DNA of 64,000 bases from Fasciola hepatica (taxonomy: Eukaryota > Platyhelminthes > Trematoda > Plagiorchiida > Fasciolidae), in assembly GCA_948099385.1 (NCBI GenBank), contig CANUEZ040000068.1:2085001-2149000 (forward strand), read 5' to 3'. Position 1 is the stretch's first letter, and each line of letters begins with the position of its first letter. The position numbers were made by a program, and so were the translations under genes. The notes under the pieces are model-generated. The model saw nothing but the letters and a program-made list of their open reading frames with translations, made no database searches and was not told where the DNA came from. Of this stretch, positions 11,820 through 24,290 are shown one piece after another.

Positions 11820-12878
11820 TATATAATTAAATAGATGGGCAGACAGATAGACAGATTGGAAGGGGCGAGGAATAACCTAACAATTTGAGTTTGCTGGTGT
11901 CGTTCGAAAAACCTTCAGGTAGTCTCGTTGAAAGGCAGATCTACGGTACCGGTACTCACGAAGCATGACTCCGAGTCTTCTCTCTCCTTTTCCCTCTATC
12001 TATGATATATATATATATATGTATACGAGTTGTTGAATCATTGACATTGTACATAGTGTAAAGTTACGTGTAAGTTCAGTACTCAGTGTAGTTCGAATAA
12101 GTGCAACGGCAGCGAGATTTTACCGAAGTGGCCTGAAGGTATACACAGGATGGTCATTTGACCACTATCGTTTGGAGGTATCAATCAGATAGTTGAATGT
12201 AAAACCCAAGAAGCCGATGACCTATTTTAGAAACATGAAAATAAAGATTCCATGTCCCCGCTACAGCATAGCCTGGGGAAAACGAATCAACGCTCACGGA
12301 TGCTTCTGAATGGACATCTCACTTACAAATATGACAAACGCACACCTAAATTCGCAAGACTGCAAATCGAAACCCCAACACCGACGTATCTGGAGCATTG
12401 TTCATATTCGATAGAAATCACTGTTTCAACAGTGATGAAGGTGAAGATGGCTTTCGTTGGGCTAAGGACTAAATCCTATAAGCTGATAAACAAAAGAAAC
12501 ACCCACGAAGACGGGGCAGGAAGGGATTAATAATCAATTCTAATATGGTACACCAGAAGAAATTTCTCACACATACTTCGAGTACGTTCCTGTGTTAGGT
12601 TACCGCCCCACTATCTTGTTGGTCAGACTATTGCGTTGTAGGTTCCCATTTCCATTACCAAAGAAACGTTCTTCCGAGGTATTGGTAGTCGTGAACTATA
12701 GCTCACTCAAAACCTTCAGCTTTCTTCGTATAGAAGAATGTCACAATCAGTGGTGTACCCGCATTTAAGTTCTTTATTCCTCTGCAAAACTTTCCTTCGT
12801 GACGTTTTCTCTGTGTGTCTGCTCTTAAGACTCGACTAGACGACGTTACGAGATAGAAACTCAAACCAGAGAAAACAG

Positions 12879-12945
<67 letters not shown>

Positions 12946-13900
12946 GGAAATAGAAAACAATGCTTCGGCTTTCACGATGATGGAAGATACCCTATTGCAA
13001 ATACCAAAATATAAGTCCTCACAAAAGTGGGGAATATTACAAAACACTGAAGCATACGGTAATACAAAAAGAGTCATTTTACCGAAACAGTTCAAAACAA
13101 CAACTGTCAAGCGGAACATAAATCACAGCAAAATTGTTTCTTATTCTATGGCCACTTGTCGAGTTAAATGTTCAGTGATGTAGTGGGTAAACTGTGAAAC
13201 AATAATCTCCATGACACATGTATGGGATATATCCGGCTTGTTCAGAATGCATCCCAAGCAGTACAGTGATCAATTTCCTGACAGAAAAATAACCGGTTCA
13301 ATCTAGTAGGCTGGTGGAAGTTGATGTGAAAACGGACTTGTCTCGTCTCGTTTGGCCAACTTATCAGAATATTTCCAAAATTCGATGCATTCTGTCCATT
13401 TTCCTATAAGTCCTTTAGTTTATTTTGTAGACTGGTCAGACTGAATGTTGTCATGTTGGAGCTTTATCAGTGTAAGCATGGAAACCCAATGAAATAGCGA
13501 AATTTGGGTTCATGGAGTCTCCTGTTTTTTGTCGTTTTACATCGAGTACGTGGAACTTCCGCGGAAGATCACAGGTAGCTTCCTCGGATTGCTGATGAGT
13601 TCCATCACGTAATTAGATGGAATTCCGTGGAGCTTTAGGTCTCTACTGGGAGTGTGTAAGAAAGTAAATAGCAATAAAATCCCTAGAGAAAGGTACCGAA
13701 GCACAGCTCAGGTACGCAGATCTCACCGGTTACAATGGCAGTGGGAGGGGGGATCTAAGTAGCTAAAACGCATCTCAAAACAATGATTCAATCCAAACAC
13801 ACAGTCAAATGTGACTTTCACAGTCCTACTTAATAAACCAAGTTATTTTTTTATAAAAGTTTAATAATGAAGCAGTGCTTTCCACAAAATGTTTCCAATA
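11005..13900. other. Intron-like sequence with AT microsatellites
   Basis: Contains (AT)n runs at 11777-11825 (with one G), 12005-12024 and 12881-12942. Open frames of 60-96 codons at 11319-11609 (minus), 12252-12530 and 12977-13183 (plus) have no recognisable motifs and no good splice pair. Confidence 0.5.
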
Positions 13901-13901
13901 C

Positions 13902-14067
13902 CTGATAAGCAAATTCTCTGAAACTATTGCCCTTAACCATGCGTCTAAAACACGAGTGGCATGGATAGACAAATTCTTCAATGAAAATTCGATCCAATCC
14001 TTCGTTTCTTCTCTCAGTGGACAATTTGCTGAGCGTGACGGTGGCAAATGAAACGAAAAGAAAATAT
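13902..14067 (-). CDS. Internal exon candidate, uncharacterised minus-strand gene
   Basis: A good acceptor (TTACTTCTATTGTAG) precedes 14067 and a good donor (TTATCAG then GTATTGG) follows 13902. In the frame compatible with the exon ending at 15652 the 166-nt exon is two bases, 54 codons and two bases, with IFFSFHLPPSRSANC and DWIEFSLKNLSIHATRVLDA. A second frame is also open, so the frame rests on the phase match (leftover T plus AT gives TAT) and on protein-like composition. No known domain was identified. Confidence 0.45.
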
Positions 14068-14069
14068 CT

Positions 14070-15650
14070 ACAATAGAAGTAATTTACAGAGCATCTATTC
14101 AATTCATCTCAATAACCTTATTCATGATAATTTTAAATAATAATCATAATAATAGTAGTGACGTAAATAGGTATTATCTGGAAGATTATTTCTCACCACT
14201 CAATAATGACATTGGATTTAAATACTTTGAGAGTTGAAAATCGGTCTGTATGATGCTGTTGTGAAGTTCATTGGAATTTTTACTTCGTACATGAATATTA
14301 GTTTACCCCAGTAGGCATACGAAAACTGAGGTGAGTGATACTTTATCTGATGCTTAGCTATAAATGAAAAAATGTGCATGAGGTGCTCCTTGATGACTAA
14401 CACAGATATATTATCATGAACGATTACTCTGCCTGTGGATATCGGAGCAACCGCCAGAAGGATGGTTAATCACCGGGTGGGACTAGGGTCACAAAATAAA
14501 CGTTCGCTTATGACAAGCATCAGTGTTCCATGACTCGTTGTGATTCTCGTTTCTGAAAACCATCTCATGTATATCGTAACAGAGGGCAATTCTGTGATGT
14601 GACGAATGCATCCCTCCATCAAACAATGACGTTATCATCAAAAAGCAATGTGTAGGCGTACATACGTTTTCGGGGATTACACTCACATGCCGATACAATC
14701 ATTCACTCTGTTCGCTGAAATGCCCCCCTCAAGCGTTCTAAGTGAACGACTGAGCTGAGTTCCCACGCCGTTAGCTCGGAATACAGTAAAACTCATTGGT
14801 AAAGGACACCTGGCATGTACTGTGTGACTGAACCAGTAAGATGATGCCCTGAGGCTTGTCCATGTGCCGTGCTCATCTGTTCATGATTCACTACTATAAC
14901 GTTTGTCTTGCATTAGCACATCCGATACCTGCTTGTACCACGATATGTACTGTCCAGTTCCACCAATCACATACAGATTACCCAGCTACTGTATGATATC
15001 GACTGACAACATACGTTTGCCTGCACTTTCTTGTTCTTGTGCTCATACTCGGACTCGCCGTCCGTTGATTCTGAATGCATGCTGTTCATACATATATACT
15101 TTCTTTCTGTCTACGGAATTTGGTGAATATCAGTGTACAGAGACATTTTCGATTCCTCGTTAATATCTTCACATGAGTTTAAGATACAACCGGCTCGTCT
15201 GAACAAGGGAGAGTGTATGATATTCCTTGGGACCAAAAATCTTCTCGATATGAGAAACTGAGCCCAGTTTTGATGGCATTGTTCAGCATATAACGAACTT
15301 TATTCAACCTCTGTGCTCGAAAATGCACTCAACTTGCTTGCAAGTGAATACCTCGACTGCTCGTCTGAAGTAAGCGTCTGTGAACCAATGTGTTATCTAC
15401 TTGTCCATGTTTTAAAGGGCTAGCTGAACAATCGACCGATGCTTGTCACATGCGTCCACCAAATTCACATTGCTCGTTTTCAGGATAGTCTGTAATTATC
15501 CGAACTCTCATCAAACGAATTATGTGTGAGCACAGTGAGGTTTGATGTAACTAATGCCAAGGGGATAAAATCGATTGCAGTAGAAGGCCTTAAATTACAA
15601 ACTGTCCAATTGAGAGCAAACCAATAATCAAATTCAGAGCGACTCATTCA
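14070..15650. other. Intron-like sequence
   Basis: Nothing assignable. A minus-strand open frame (14698-14489) and a plus-strand one (14903-15163) have no motif and no convincing splice signals. Confidence 0.4.
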
Positions 15651-15651
15651 C

Positions 15652-15861
15652 ATTGCTTGTCGGCCAGATTGAGCATGTACTGGTGGGGATGGAACACAGA
15701 AAGAGATGTGTCCCTACTTTGGACGGAAAATTGGTCCATCTGCACGGAATATTGCTGAGGCAGTTGCGTATCAGCAAAGTTCGACTTTGTAGTATTTTGA
15801 CGAAGCAGAATAAAACGATCAGCCTCTGGAACAGTGAAGCTATGGATAAGATAGGGTTTCT
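15652..15861 (-). CDS. Internal exon candidate, uncharacterised minus-strand gene
   Basis: Acceptor AGTGATTGCAG lies just upstream of 15861. The frame is open for 69 codons and the protein looks genuine: PYLIHSFTVPEADRFILL, then YSVQMDQFSVQSRDTSLSVF, then HPHQYMLNLADKQ. A moderate donor (CAAT then GTGAATG) follows 15652 and leaves one base, which joins in phase to the exon at 14067. If that donor is not used the frame stops 7 nt later (TGA), making this a terminal exon instead. The alternating hydrophobic pattern suggests beta strands, perhaps an extracellular domain; that is inference only. Confidence 0.5.
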
Positions 15862-15869
15862 CTGCAATC

Positions 15870-17460
15870 ACTTATTGGTGTTTTGCGATGATGCAGCTGA
15901 CTGCTGACGAGAACCAGCAATGGTGTGAACGCAACAGGTCAACAATAGCGATGCATATGAAAACAAAGTAGAGTAGGTTGAGGTAGTCCTCCCAATACTT
16001 AACTAGGCTATCTGGTTTTCGAAAGGTGTACATCTGTATTCAATGTACACTGATATAATCAGTTGTCAAACACTACACGACTACAACGTTATTTGTACGC
16101 GGATCATTGTAAAGTTGACAAACAGCAAACTTTACTTCTGGACCTTTACAAAAATCAGTACATTTGTTGGTGCTTTTTGATTTTGTATCATGGGAGGTTG
16201 AATGATGAAAATTACCAGCATTATGTACTGTTTATCTCGAGATGAGTACCCGGAAATCCTGTGGGGGTGATACCCCGCACAAGGAGATATTTCGGTCCTT
16301 CTTGTCAGTGTCCTCATTGGGAGATTTTTACTATATATCTATAGATACATAAATACACATAATACATATTGTATATATATATATATAGCAGTCTACGGAT
16401 TATGACAGTGCCCGCATTTTTACGGATAGTAAACAGAAATCACCTTAGTCCATGATTTCGTCCAAAATCCTTCACGGAACCTTGACTATGCATATGGTTG
16501 GCTAAGAGCTATCAAGCCTTGTTCAATATCACTGAAGAGCCGATTTTCCGATGATCAGTTTATATTTTAATCACATCCATTAGTGGAAAGATCATTTGAA
16601 CTCTATGTTAAACTAACAGGATGAAATTACAAATACAACCATGAAGCTATACCTCTTCGTGCACAAATTGTGTGTAAAAAGTGGAAAATGAAACCAAATT
16701 TCAAAATCTTGCAGACCAACTAGAAACTATATGTTACCTTGTAAAATCTTGAATAAATGTGTGCAGCATCATGTTGTGTGAGTAAGTTCGTCATTTCTCG
16801 TCATAGTGGAAGCTGATTCAGTAAGACTACTTCCAGGTGTGGACATTTTATCGTACACGTGATTAGACATTGGCAGTCATACGAGGTGAATCAATCTGTT
16901 TCGTCACGTGCATATGGCTCAATACTAGGATAAGGCTGACTGATTATAACGAATCACGTGTTTAATAACTTGTCAACTACCGGGACTTTCACCCATCTGC
17001 GAAATATCACTCACGAACTGTGAGGACAACTTCTGATGCTGCCCATCGAACAGAGAGGATTGACACCTGATGCAATGCTGTTTGCTTTTTGTATTAACTC
17101 CATAAGGCTTTAATTTCAAGGGAAGCCGCTGTAAATTCCACTGGATCTTTCGTTATTTCACGTGAAGCCTCAATCACACAGCTCTCGAAGCACAGGCAAA
17201 TGGTTGACCTGGAAGCCGTGACTCGTCCCGTACCCAGAAAAACACTGCCCCGTGAGGACCCACATCGCGATACTAACCTACGCCACCGGTGAACTGAATC
17301 TCCATTGCTAAGTGCGACAGTCCGTGCGAGAACCTGCGATGGGAGTGGTGTGACCGTTATTCGGAATAAGAAATGCTAGAAAAATATTACCTTTTGGCTG
17401 CTATCGGTGCCTTATCCATGAAATCTCGATTGTTGGTAGGACAAATACGTCAACTTCTAG
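15870..17460. other. Unassigned sequence
   Basis: A short (AT)n run occurs at about 16371-16387. No gene, RNA or recognisable element was found otherwise. Confidence 0.4.
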
Positions 17461-17463
17461 GAG

Positions 17464-18035
17464 GTGAGACGAACGGAGTTTAAACCAGAGATTTACGTTT
17501 TCAGGTTGCATATGGAAACTGAAACAGTAAGAAATAGTTTCAATGGTAATTTTGATGCTGCAGAGATCATTGATATATCATGGGGGGGAGGTTTGCTGCG
17601 CTGTATACTTTCGTTGTCAGGACTTCATAGTATAACACACAAACCGTACCACCTCAGGCTCCAACATTGTTGTCTGTCCTTTAAAACCAATGTAATTAAG
17701 TTATCCTACACAGCATCAGTGCATCACAGCTTTCATGACGTCTCTTTACGGATCGGAAACATAACTGCTGCAGGTGTAGGCAAGACAAAGTTTATTGTTA
17801 TTCGAACTCCGATGTCTTTGTGGCTTTGGTCAAATTTAGTGGGGAGTACACCTTATCAACAATGTCAAGACTTGCTGTAGGACATCTCATACCGATGAGG
17901 TACTACCTGAGGCTCCAACCCTGCACTGATACAATGCCTATTTATTGTTACCAAAGTAATGAAGCTATCCTACACAGCAGCTATGCATCAAAGCAATCAT
18001 CACATAACACTTATCAGTGAGTTATCGAAACCAAC
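17464..18035 (+). repeat. Imperfect tandem duplication inside an open stretch
   Basis: About 17645-17762 and 17888-18030 are diverged copies of one unit. Shared landmarks are AGGCTCCAAC, TATCCTACACAGCA and ATCGRAAC in the same order. The first copy lies in a 138-codon open frame (17464-17880) and the second in overlapping open frames to 18183, but the encoded peptides show no recognised domain. Probably a repeat rather than a gene. Confidence 0.5.
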
Positions 18036-18479
18036 AATTTCAACTCTTTGCTATTGCTTTAATTCACTGCAGCAACAAAATGTATCCTGGTTATTTAGTC
18101 ATATTTCTTTGCTAATATTATCTCACGTATATGAATATTTAGACATAAAGCCCGCGGTTGCGAACGGAGAAATGGAGTTATAAACATCGAAGATTTCACT
18201 TTATTACCACCGAGATGCTAGTCCCCTCCAATTTGTTCAAGTGTAAACAACCATAACTCAATTTTAGAAGTTTGATTTCATTGCAAATCAATCATCTGTT
18301 TATGTTTCGCCTAAAGGATGCAGACGTGCATGCTACATTCGAGCAGTGTGTACTCGTGATATTGGACTCGATACTCGTGGCAACATTTTCCAATCAGTTC
18401 ATTCTCTGTTTCTGATGACTCATGAACCCTTCAGGATCCTCGGAAATTAACTGCATTTGTTGCTTTCTGGTTCCAGTCT

Positions 18480-18990
18480 TGTTTAGTTACTACAGAACAC
18501 TCCATATAATTTCGATCGGATCCAGGGCAGGCGAATATTGTCCAAGTCTGAGAATGTACACTCTCTCGATTGCCGCTAAATTCTTCACTCTGGAATGACA
18601 AAGCGCAGTGTCACATATGAAGACAAACGACAGTTCTGTATGATCCAAAGGTGACTCCCAAGTGCCTGCATCCACTGTAGACAAATTGCCGAGGTGTACG
18701 ATCCCCTTTATTTGTAAGTTGGACCAAGCTGTTGGTGGCAATCACACCTATCATGCACAAATGCTCACCTACGCAGCTGACCACTGGTATTCGAGCCTAT
18801 ATCCTACGTCGGGAACTGCATAAGTTTCGTGAACGGCAGAGACTAAAGCTGAAATCTTCTGTCGATATGATCTCATGAATTACTGATCCATGTAACTACA
18901 TCAACGAATGTAAAATAATTCACAAACATGTCTCTTTCTTTCCTGTCAATTACAACAACTGGCCACTTCGGATAACTGCAGGAAAGTCCA
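18480..18990 (-). pseudogene. Tc1/mariner-type DDE transposase, C-terminal remnant
   Basis: Minus-strand translation from about 18790 gives GEHLCMIGVIATNSLVQL, matching the G-N-L-x-x-I-x-A-I segment of Tc1/IS630-type DDE transposases. After a frameshift come FVFICDTALCHSRVKNLA, corresponding to the second catalytic Asp block (x-D-N-A-x-x-H), and LRLGQYSPALDPIEIIWS, corresponding to the Y-S-P-x-L-N-P-I-E block that ends in the third acidic residue. The N-terminal helix-turn-helix part is not identified. Frameshifts and the missing Asn in the D-N-A block mark it as dead. Confidence 0.75.
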
Positions 18991-19005
18991 CAAGTTGCTG
19001 TCAGT

Positions 19006-19375
19006 TCATGAGTATGGTCGTTCACATTTTGCACAGACCTTAATGAAGAAAAACAAATGTGTTCTAGAAAACCGCCGAGTAGATAAGATTCAGTTGACCT
19101 GAGGAATCGAGCTTATCTCTGTAGACAAACTTGCAGTGGAACTGATTTTCGTAAACAAATCCGATTAACCGAACGAGATGACTAGCACCAGATGTGTGAA
19201 CCACTTGGTGCATACCTGTTCATCAGCTAGAAAATTGTTTCATTCAGTGAATATCGATCCACGGTCATTCTGCAAAGTAAAATACCAACAGAGCTAAGTG
19301 CAGAGAAACTTTCGATCGACAACATAACTGCATTACATTGGGCTTTGAAAGTGATTTTCCGCTCCAAATATCAGG
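19006..19375. repeat. Interspersed repeat, copy A (relative at 38090-38470)
   Basis: Aligns by eye with 38090-38470 in the same orientation. Shared blocks: GACCTGAGGAA-CGAGCTT, TAAACAAATC, CATTCAGTGAATATCGATCC and TTCTCCGCTCCAAAT-like ends. It directly adjoins the Tc1-type transposase remnant and could be the other half of that element, but I could not extract transposase motifs from it. Confidence 0.6.
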
Positions 19376-19595
19376 GATTTGGTCGCCCATCCATCTTGAG
19401 ATAAAAAGCGCACCTTCCTACATACGTGGAAACCCGTTCCGGACTCACGAGTATCTAATTAACACAATCTCTTTTCTCAGTCATGTTCATTGTACCCTAA
19501 TGTGAAGTCCGTCATTCTTTGATGCTGAGTTCGTCAATGAAATACTCTAGCAGTAGGCCTCGGGTGGGCCTGAATCGACGCGGACACTTGCATGT

Positions 19596-20021
19596 GTGAG
19601 AATTCACCACACACCTCATTCGGTTGCATCTAACACAGCCTTGTTGCGCGCATTTCCATTAGTGGCAACTACCGTGGAACCGGAGGACTTCATGAAATGC
19701 ATGCTCGTTGCAAACACTTCCCAAAAATTGATCTGGCTGATGCTACTACGACATCTTGCATTGTTCCGACAAGACAATCCCGCAGGCGAACTTCCTGTCT
19801 CGATACTCACGAGTCGCAGCAGCGGAACAGCGCCATTCCATTTCAACTGCAGCATCTGCGTCGAAGGAAGAATTAGGGAAGCCGGCAAAATGATACTACA
19901 CATCCGTGATTTTGGTAATCAGAAAGGGATGGCAGCCCGAAGTGAAGCGAAAATTTCCTCAATTCTTTGTACTGCGAGAGAAATTAAGCATCAAATCAGA
20001 CGGAATCTTTTGTTAAGGTGA
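19596..20021 (+). other. Unassigned 141-codon open frame
   Basis: This is one of the longer open frames in the window. It lies about 250 bp upstream of a gypsy integrase fragment on the same strand, so it may be retrotransposon-derived. I recognise no gag, protease or reverse-transcriptase motif. The complementary strand is also open (19903-19616), which argues for low-complexity openness rather than selection. Confidence 0.3.
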
Positions 20022-20277
20022 CCGGCTTGTTAATCCACTTTTATCGCGCAAGTCGATTTTGGATGAATAGAACTGTAACCACTTGGACGTGGATAAAATG
20101 AAGTCACTAGCTCGATAGATGTGTTGATGGCCCAATCTGGATGCAGGCTTTTACACCAATGAAAAGAACAGCGATGCATGCTTCCATGAGGTCCAGTCAA
20201 GACCAAATAACTGGAATTCATGGTCTGAAACCTACACTCTATGGTAGAGGATTCGTTTTGACTTTTGTGATCCATTC

Positions 20278-21165
20278 TTGAACCGGCAATACGTCCTTGT
20301 ACTGATCGACTCCTACCCCAAATGGCCGAAAGTGTTCCTGACGAGTGTACTAACCACCTCGTTCGTAATCCAGGTGTTATGGAAATACTTCAGTCGAGAA
20401 GGACTCCCCCAGGTACTTGTCACCGATAACAGATGGCAGTTCTGTGGGGCGGAGCTGAAAAGCTGGCTTGACAGAATTGGACGTCGGTATCTACGTACGG
20501 CGCCACACCACCCATGCTCTGACGTGCAGCGAAAAACTTGGTGCTTTCTGTGCAAGGTGCTCCAACATCAAAAAACCCGAGAACGTTGCTTGACTTGGAA
20601 ACGTTCCTGGAAAATTTTATGTTGCAGCACCGAAACAAAGTGCACACAACCACTAATGAGAATCCAGCCGTTCTCTTCAAGTCCAGAAGACTACGGTCGT
20701 CGCTGGCATGTCTTGAGTCCAGCGAAGTCACATACTTCCGAGGCAACGACCTTCGACCAACTCGTGGAATCGTCACCAGACAACTTGATCAATCTATGAT
20801 TGAGATTACGGACCTGGATGATGCATCAGTGCATCGGAGCCACCTGGAACAAATTCCTTTTCAAAGTGGCAATCGACGATGTGACTGATCACGCTGCTAA
20901 GACGACCGAAGATTCAGACGGCGACCGTGTTTATGGCAGTGATCCACATGATATGTCAACTGAAATGACTGCCACAGCCACTGAGCCACAGTCACCAGCT
21001 CCCTTTAAAATATTAATAAGACAGGCAAGCCAAATTGACGAGGAGCTCTTCATTGAGAAAGGTTTTGGTGATTCAGCCACCGTCACACGCGATACGGCCA
21101 GATACAGCTTCGTAGCTATCCACGCTGAGGTGCTTCAACCCATCAGGATCCCTGAAGACAGGTAG
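20278..21165 (+). pseudogene. Ty3/gypsy (mag-like) integrase fragment
   Basis: The frame at 20278-20525 matches the retroviral-type integrase core: YVLVLIDSYPKWPKVF with the first catalytic Asp, then SREGLPQVLVTDNRWQF with the second Asp, and LRTAPHHPCSD where the family has APHHPxSNGxAE. The third catalytic residue falls at a frameshift. The +1 frame continues as VTYFRGNDLRPTRGIVTRQL and VHRSHLEQI (20538-20888), the GPY/F-type C-terminal region. Downstream open frames to 21165 look like the acidic tail of pol. No zinc-finger H2C2 is readable upstream. A decayed partial element. Confidence 0.8.
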
Positions 21166-21169
21166 AGCA

Positions 21170-21590
21170 AAAGCTCGCTCAGACTGGTCAACTTCCAATT
21201 TACCAATTACTTCCTCTGATTCAACATATTTATACAAACCAGTTCTGCAATAAAATTAACTTTCTATTCTACGGTCTTGGTGTTCTAGCTACTTTGGTTT
21301 GCATAACTCTGGGTGAGAGTGATTCCAATATTTTCTATCAGTTCGAGGATTGCGAATGTGGCAAATTTATTCCTAAGATGAAAGAAATAGGCATCATAGC
21401 CTAAAGTGCATCTTATTGGTTTATGTGGAAAGAGGAGAGGTTCATGGGGGGGGGGGTGTTCACATATGATTGCAAGAGGGTGTGGATAAACTTCTCATTC
21501 ATTTTGCTCCCAATATGTTAAATCTATGGGACAAAAGTGCTTCTGGATGACTGTTACTAAGGTTTGCCTAGAAAACCTTGAACCTACTCA
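21170..21590. other. Unassigned sequence with G11 tract
   Basis: An 11-base G run lies at 21446-21456. Nothing else was identified. Confidence 0.5.
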
Positions 21591-21599
21591 ACTGTAGAA

Positions 21600-21790
21600 T
21601 TTTATTTCACCTAGAGCTTATCAATTCGCCCGTGAAACTATGGAGTGTGTATTGATTTTTAAGCCACGCTTGAAACTTTTCATCCCTGTTATGCCATTCA
21701 CGCTCATCTACTTCGTACGCATATCGATCAGTAATCGACTGACTCTCCTGGTGCACACACACGCACTTACGGTCTAGATTTTGCCTCCGT
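21600..21790 (+). repeat. Candidate 5' LTR of the CsRn1-like element
   Basis: Contains GCCATTCACGCTCATCTACTTCGTAC, reported here as two overlapping shorter blocks: GCCATTCACGCTCATCTAC and CTTCGTAC. It is followed by ATCGATCAGTAATCGACTGA. The same order occurs with substitutions at 24435-24500, downstream of the pol remnant. Outer and inner ends could not be fixed. Confidence 0.5.
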
Positions 21791-21879
21791 GTAAATTGAC
21801 GAAGGCTTTGTTGCTAGTAGGTACGTAAATCAACATCGCGAGCATTTGCGTCGGGTATTCTAAAGCTTCCAAATTTGCA

Positions 21880-24290
21880 GCATATCAATTTTCACCTCCG
21901 AATGTGTCCTTGGTACCAAATCATCCGAGTTCCTTGGCCATAATGTTGACAGTGAAGGTATCCGACCCCTCCAAAACAAAGCAAATACTATTTATGATTA
22001 TACGGAACTGCGATCATTTAGGAGTCTCCGTCGTTTCCAGAATATTGTCAACTAGTATTGTCCATTCATACCAAACTGTTCAGAGATCTTCCAAACACTT
22101 ACCGACTTACTGAAGAAAGTACCGAGCACATTCTCAACGACTCCCAAAACCAATCAGCATTCCACACAGCCAAGCTAGTTTTGTCCGAAGCTCGCACGCT
22201 CAAGTATTTAAGCAGTAATTCACTGAACAATCCCATTTCAACGGCAGAGGCTGTGGCAATCAGATTATTCAATCCATCGCTTTGTTCTCAGAAACGTTTT
22301 GTTAGGGCACTCAAACTACCCTGGCCGCGATCCGAGACCGACCCTGGAGCTCAGTGGGACCCGTACGTTAACCCTTTGGCTCAAACCGGAAATGGATAAT
22401 CCCCGAAACCATTGTTCATTGTTTCACAGGCCCCTTTCCCAACCACGAAACAACAACATTTCCCCTCCTATCTTCCCTAACTACGCAACACCAACTTTGA
22501 TGACCATCCAATCACACTTTAGCACACAGACGTTGTTCATAATGTTATGCATTTCTAACCTATAAATGTAACTGTATTAGCCACGAGGATGATGTTACCG
22601 GAAACGAGCTTGTTCGCTATTCGTGTTTTCTCTATGTTTAAGCAGTGATGACGACGCTATTCTTGCTTTGTGGACAGACGCCTCCCAACTAGCCGTTGGT
22701 GCCGAATTCCCACAGACAGTTATTAACGTTAGGCAGCCATTTTCATTTCTCTCTCAAAAACTGCAACCTCCACATACTCGTTACTGCACCTTTAGCCATG
22801 AATTGCTTGCAATCTACATTACATTCAAGCACTTTCGATAGCTTCTGTAAAGCGAAAGCTTCATCGTATAAATCGACCATAAGTCTTTAATTTCTGCATT
22901 GGCTTCAAGCAGCAACAGTTCCTCTCCCGGGCAAATTAGACATCTCGACTACATTTCCCGATATACCAGCGATATAAGGTATATACAAGAATCCAGTAAT
23001 CTTATGGCTGACCCCATCTATCACCCAAATATCCACAAACTAACCAACCCAGAAGCATTCAGCTCGAAAGAATGACCAAGAACTACGGAGCTACTGCTCA
23101 TCGTCCTCCATGCTATTGATGTAATTGCTCCTACTTGGCAGGAATGGTACAACTGTTTGCTATGTGTCCACTTGCAAGTCTCTTGATTTTTACGCATTTA
23201 CATTCCATATCTTGTCCTTGAATACTCTGCTCCACCAGACTTGTTTCCGATAGCCATGTTTGGCCGAATACGAATAGAGATATTCGTGTTTGGTCTAGAA
23301 CATGTATACCCTGTCAACGGAGCAAGATTCACTACCATGTGCTGTCCTCCCCGCCCAAATACCCACAGGTAATGCACGTCTTTCTCATGTCCACTTAGAC
23401 ATTGTTAGTCCATTACCACTGGCCTATGGATGCCGTTTTCTACTCACGTGTATAGATCATTTTGCTCAATGGTTCACGGCTGTCTTCATAGCTGACACTT
23501 CCAGTGAAACAGTTCAACGAACGTTTTTACACCACTGGATTTCTGTTTGATATTTCATCTACTATCAGCACGGATAGTAGTGCACAATTTCAGCCCTAAC
23601 TCTTCCGTGATTTCACTTCCCTCCTCGGATTTCAACATATTCGAACAGCTGCATATCATCCATCATCCATTGGACTAGAGGAACATTTTCACCAACAAAT
23701 TAAAGCTTCGCTCACCCCCACCTATCATTCTGTACGTTGGACGGACTCCCTTCTGGCAACTATCTTGTACGTACGCGCCACCCTAAAGCAAATATTTGGG
23801 TTTGATCCCAAAGATTTGGTGTTCGGCACATCCTATCGTTGCCCGATGCGTATCTTGGATACAATTCAGACTCTATAGACCCCTCCAACTTTGTCCCTCA
23901 ACTACGGTTTTATATGAAATCACTTCGTTCGCTCCCAACTCGGTCCTCGTTCGGCCTACTTGCACTCCCATATACTTAACTACGTGCTCTCACGTTTTCT
24001 TCATTGTGACGCTGTTAAACCCCCGTTGCATCCGGCATACTCAAGCCCGTTTTGTGTCATTTCTCGTAACGATACATTTTTTGTCATTGATAAGGTCGGT
24101 TGACCAGACGCTGTCAGTATTAATCAAGTCAAGGTAGCACAACTTAATTCGGACTTCATGATTTCAGTTCTCTCATGGAAAAATTCCTAGTTCTGTTTCC
24201 CATGCTATTAATCTTCAAGTTCCTAATGATTTGAGTACATCCCAAGAGCCCGGCACTCTCCCTCCTATCACAACTCGTTCTGGCCGTGGG
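21880..24290 (+). pseudogene. CsRn1-clade Ty3/gypsy retrotransposon pol (RT end, RNase H, integrase), degenerate
   Basis: Domains in order: the end of reverse transcriptase with EFLGHNVDSEGIRPLQNKA (about 21930-21990) and LRSFRSLRRFQNIVN (about 22005-22050); the connection segment (22058-22200, FHTAKLVLSEARTLKYLSS); RNase H at 22640-22840 with ALWTDASQLAVGAEFPQ and RYCTFSHELLAIYITFKHFR; the HLDYISRYTSDIRYIQ-like tether; integrase from 23350 with LSHVHLDIVSPLPLAYG and LTCIDHFAQW, then TAAYHPSSIGLEEHFHQQIK in another frame. The V-H-L-D-I-V-x-P-L-P pattern is characteristic of the CsRn1 clade known from trematodes. Gag, protease and the RT catalytic core are missing; many frameshifts. Confidence 0.85.
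22217..22640. mobile_element. About 425-bp insertion within the CsRn1-like pol
   Basis: The RNase H/connection reading LSS is interrupted: TTTAAGCAGT occurs at about 22206-22217 and again at about 22636-22647, where the RNase H frame resumes (SSDDDAILALWTDAS). The repeat could be a target-site duplication of about 10 bp. The insert has no obvious terminal inverted repeats and no coding motif, so the inserted element is unidentified. Confidence 0.5.
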
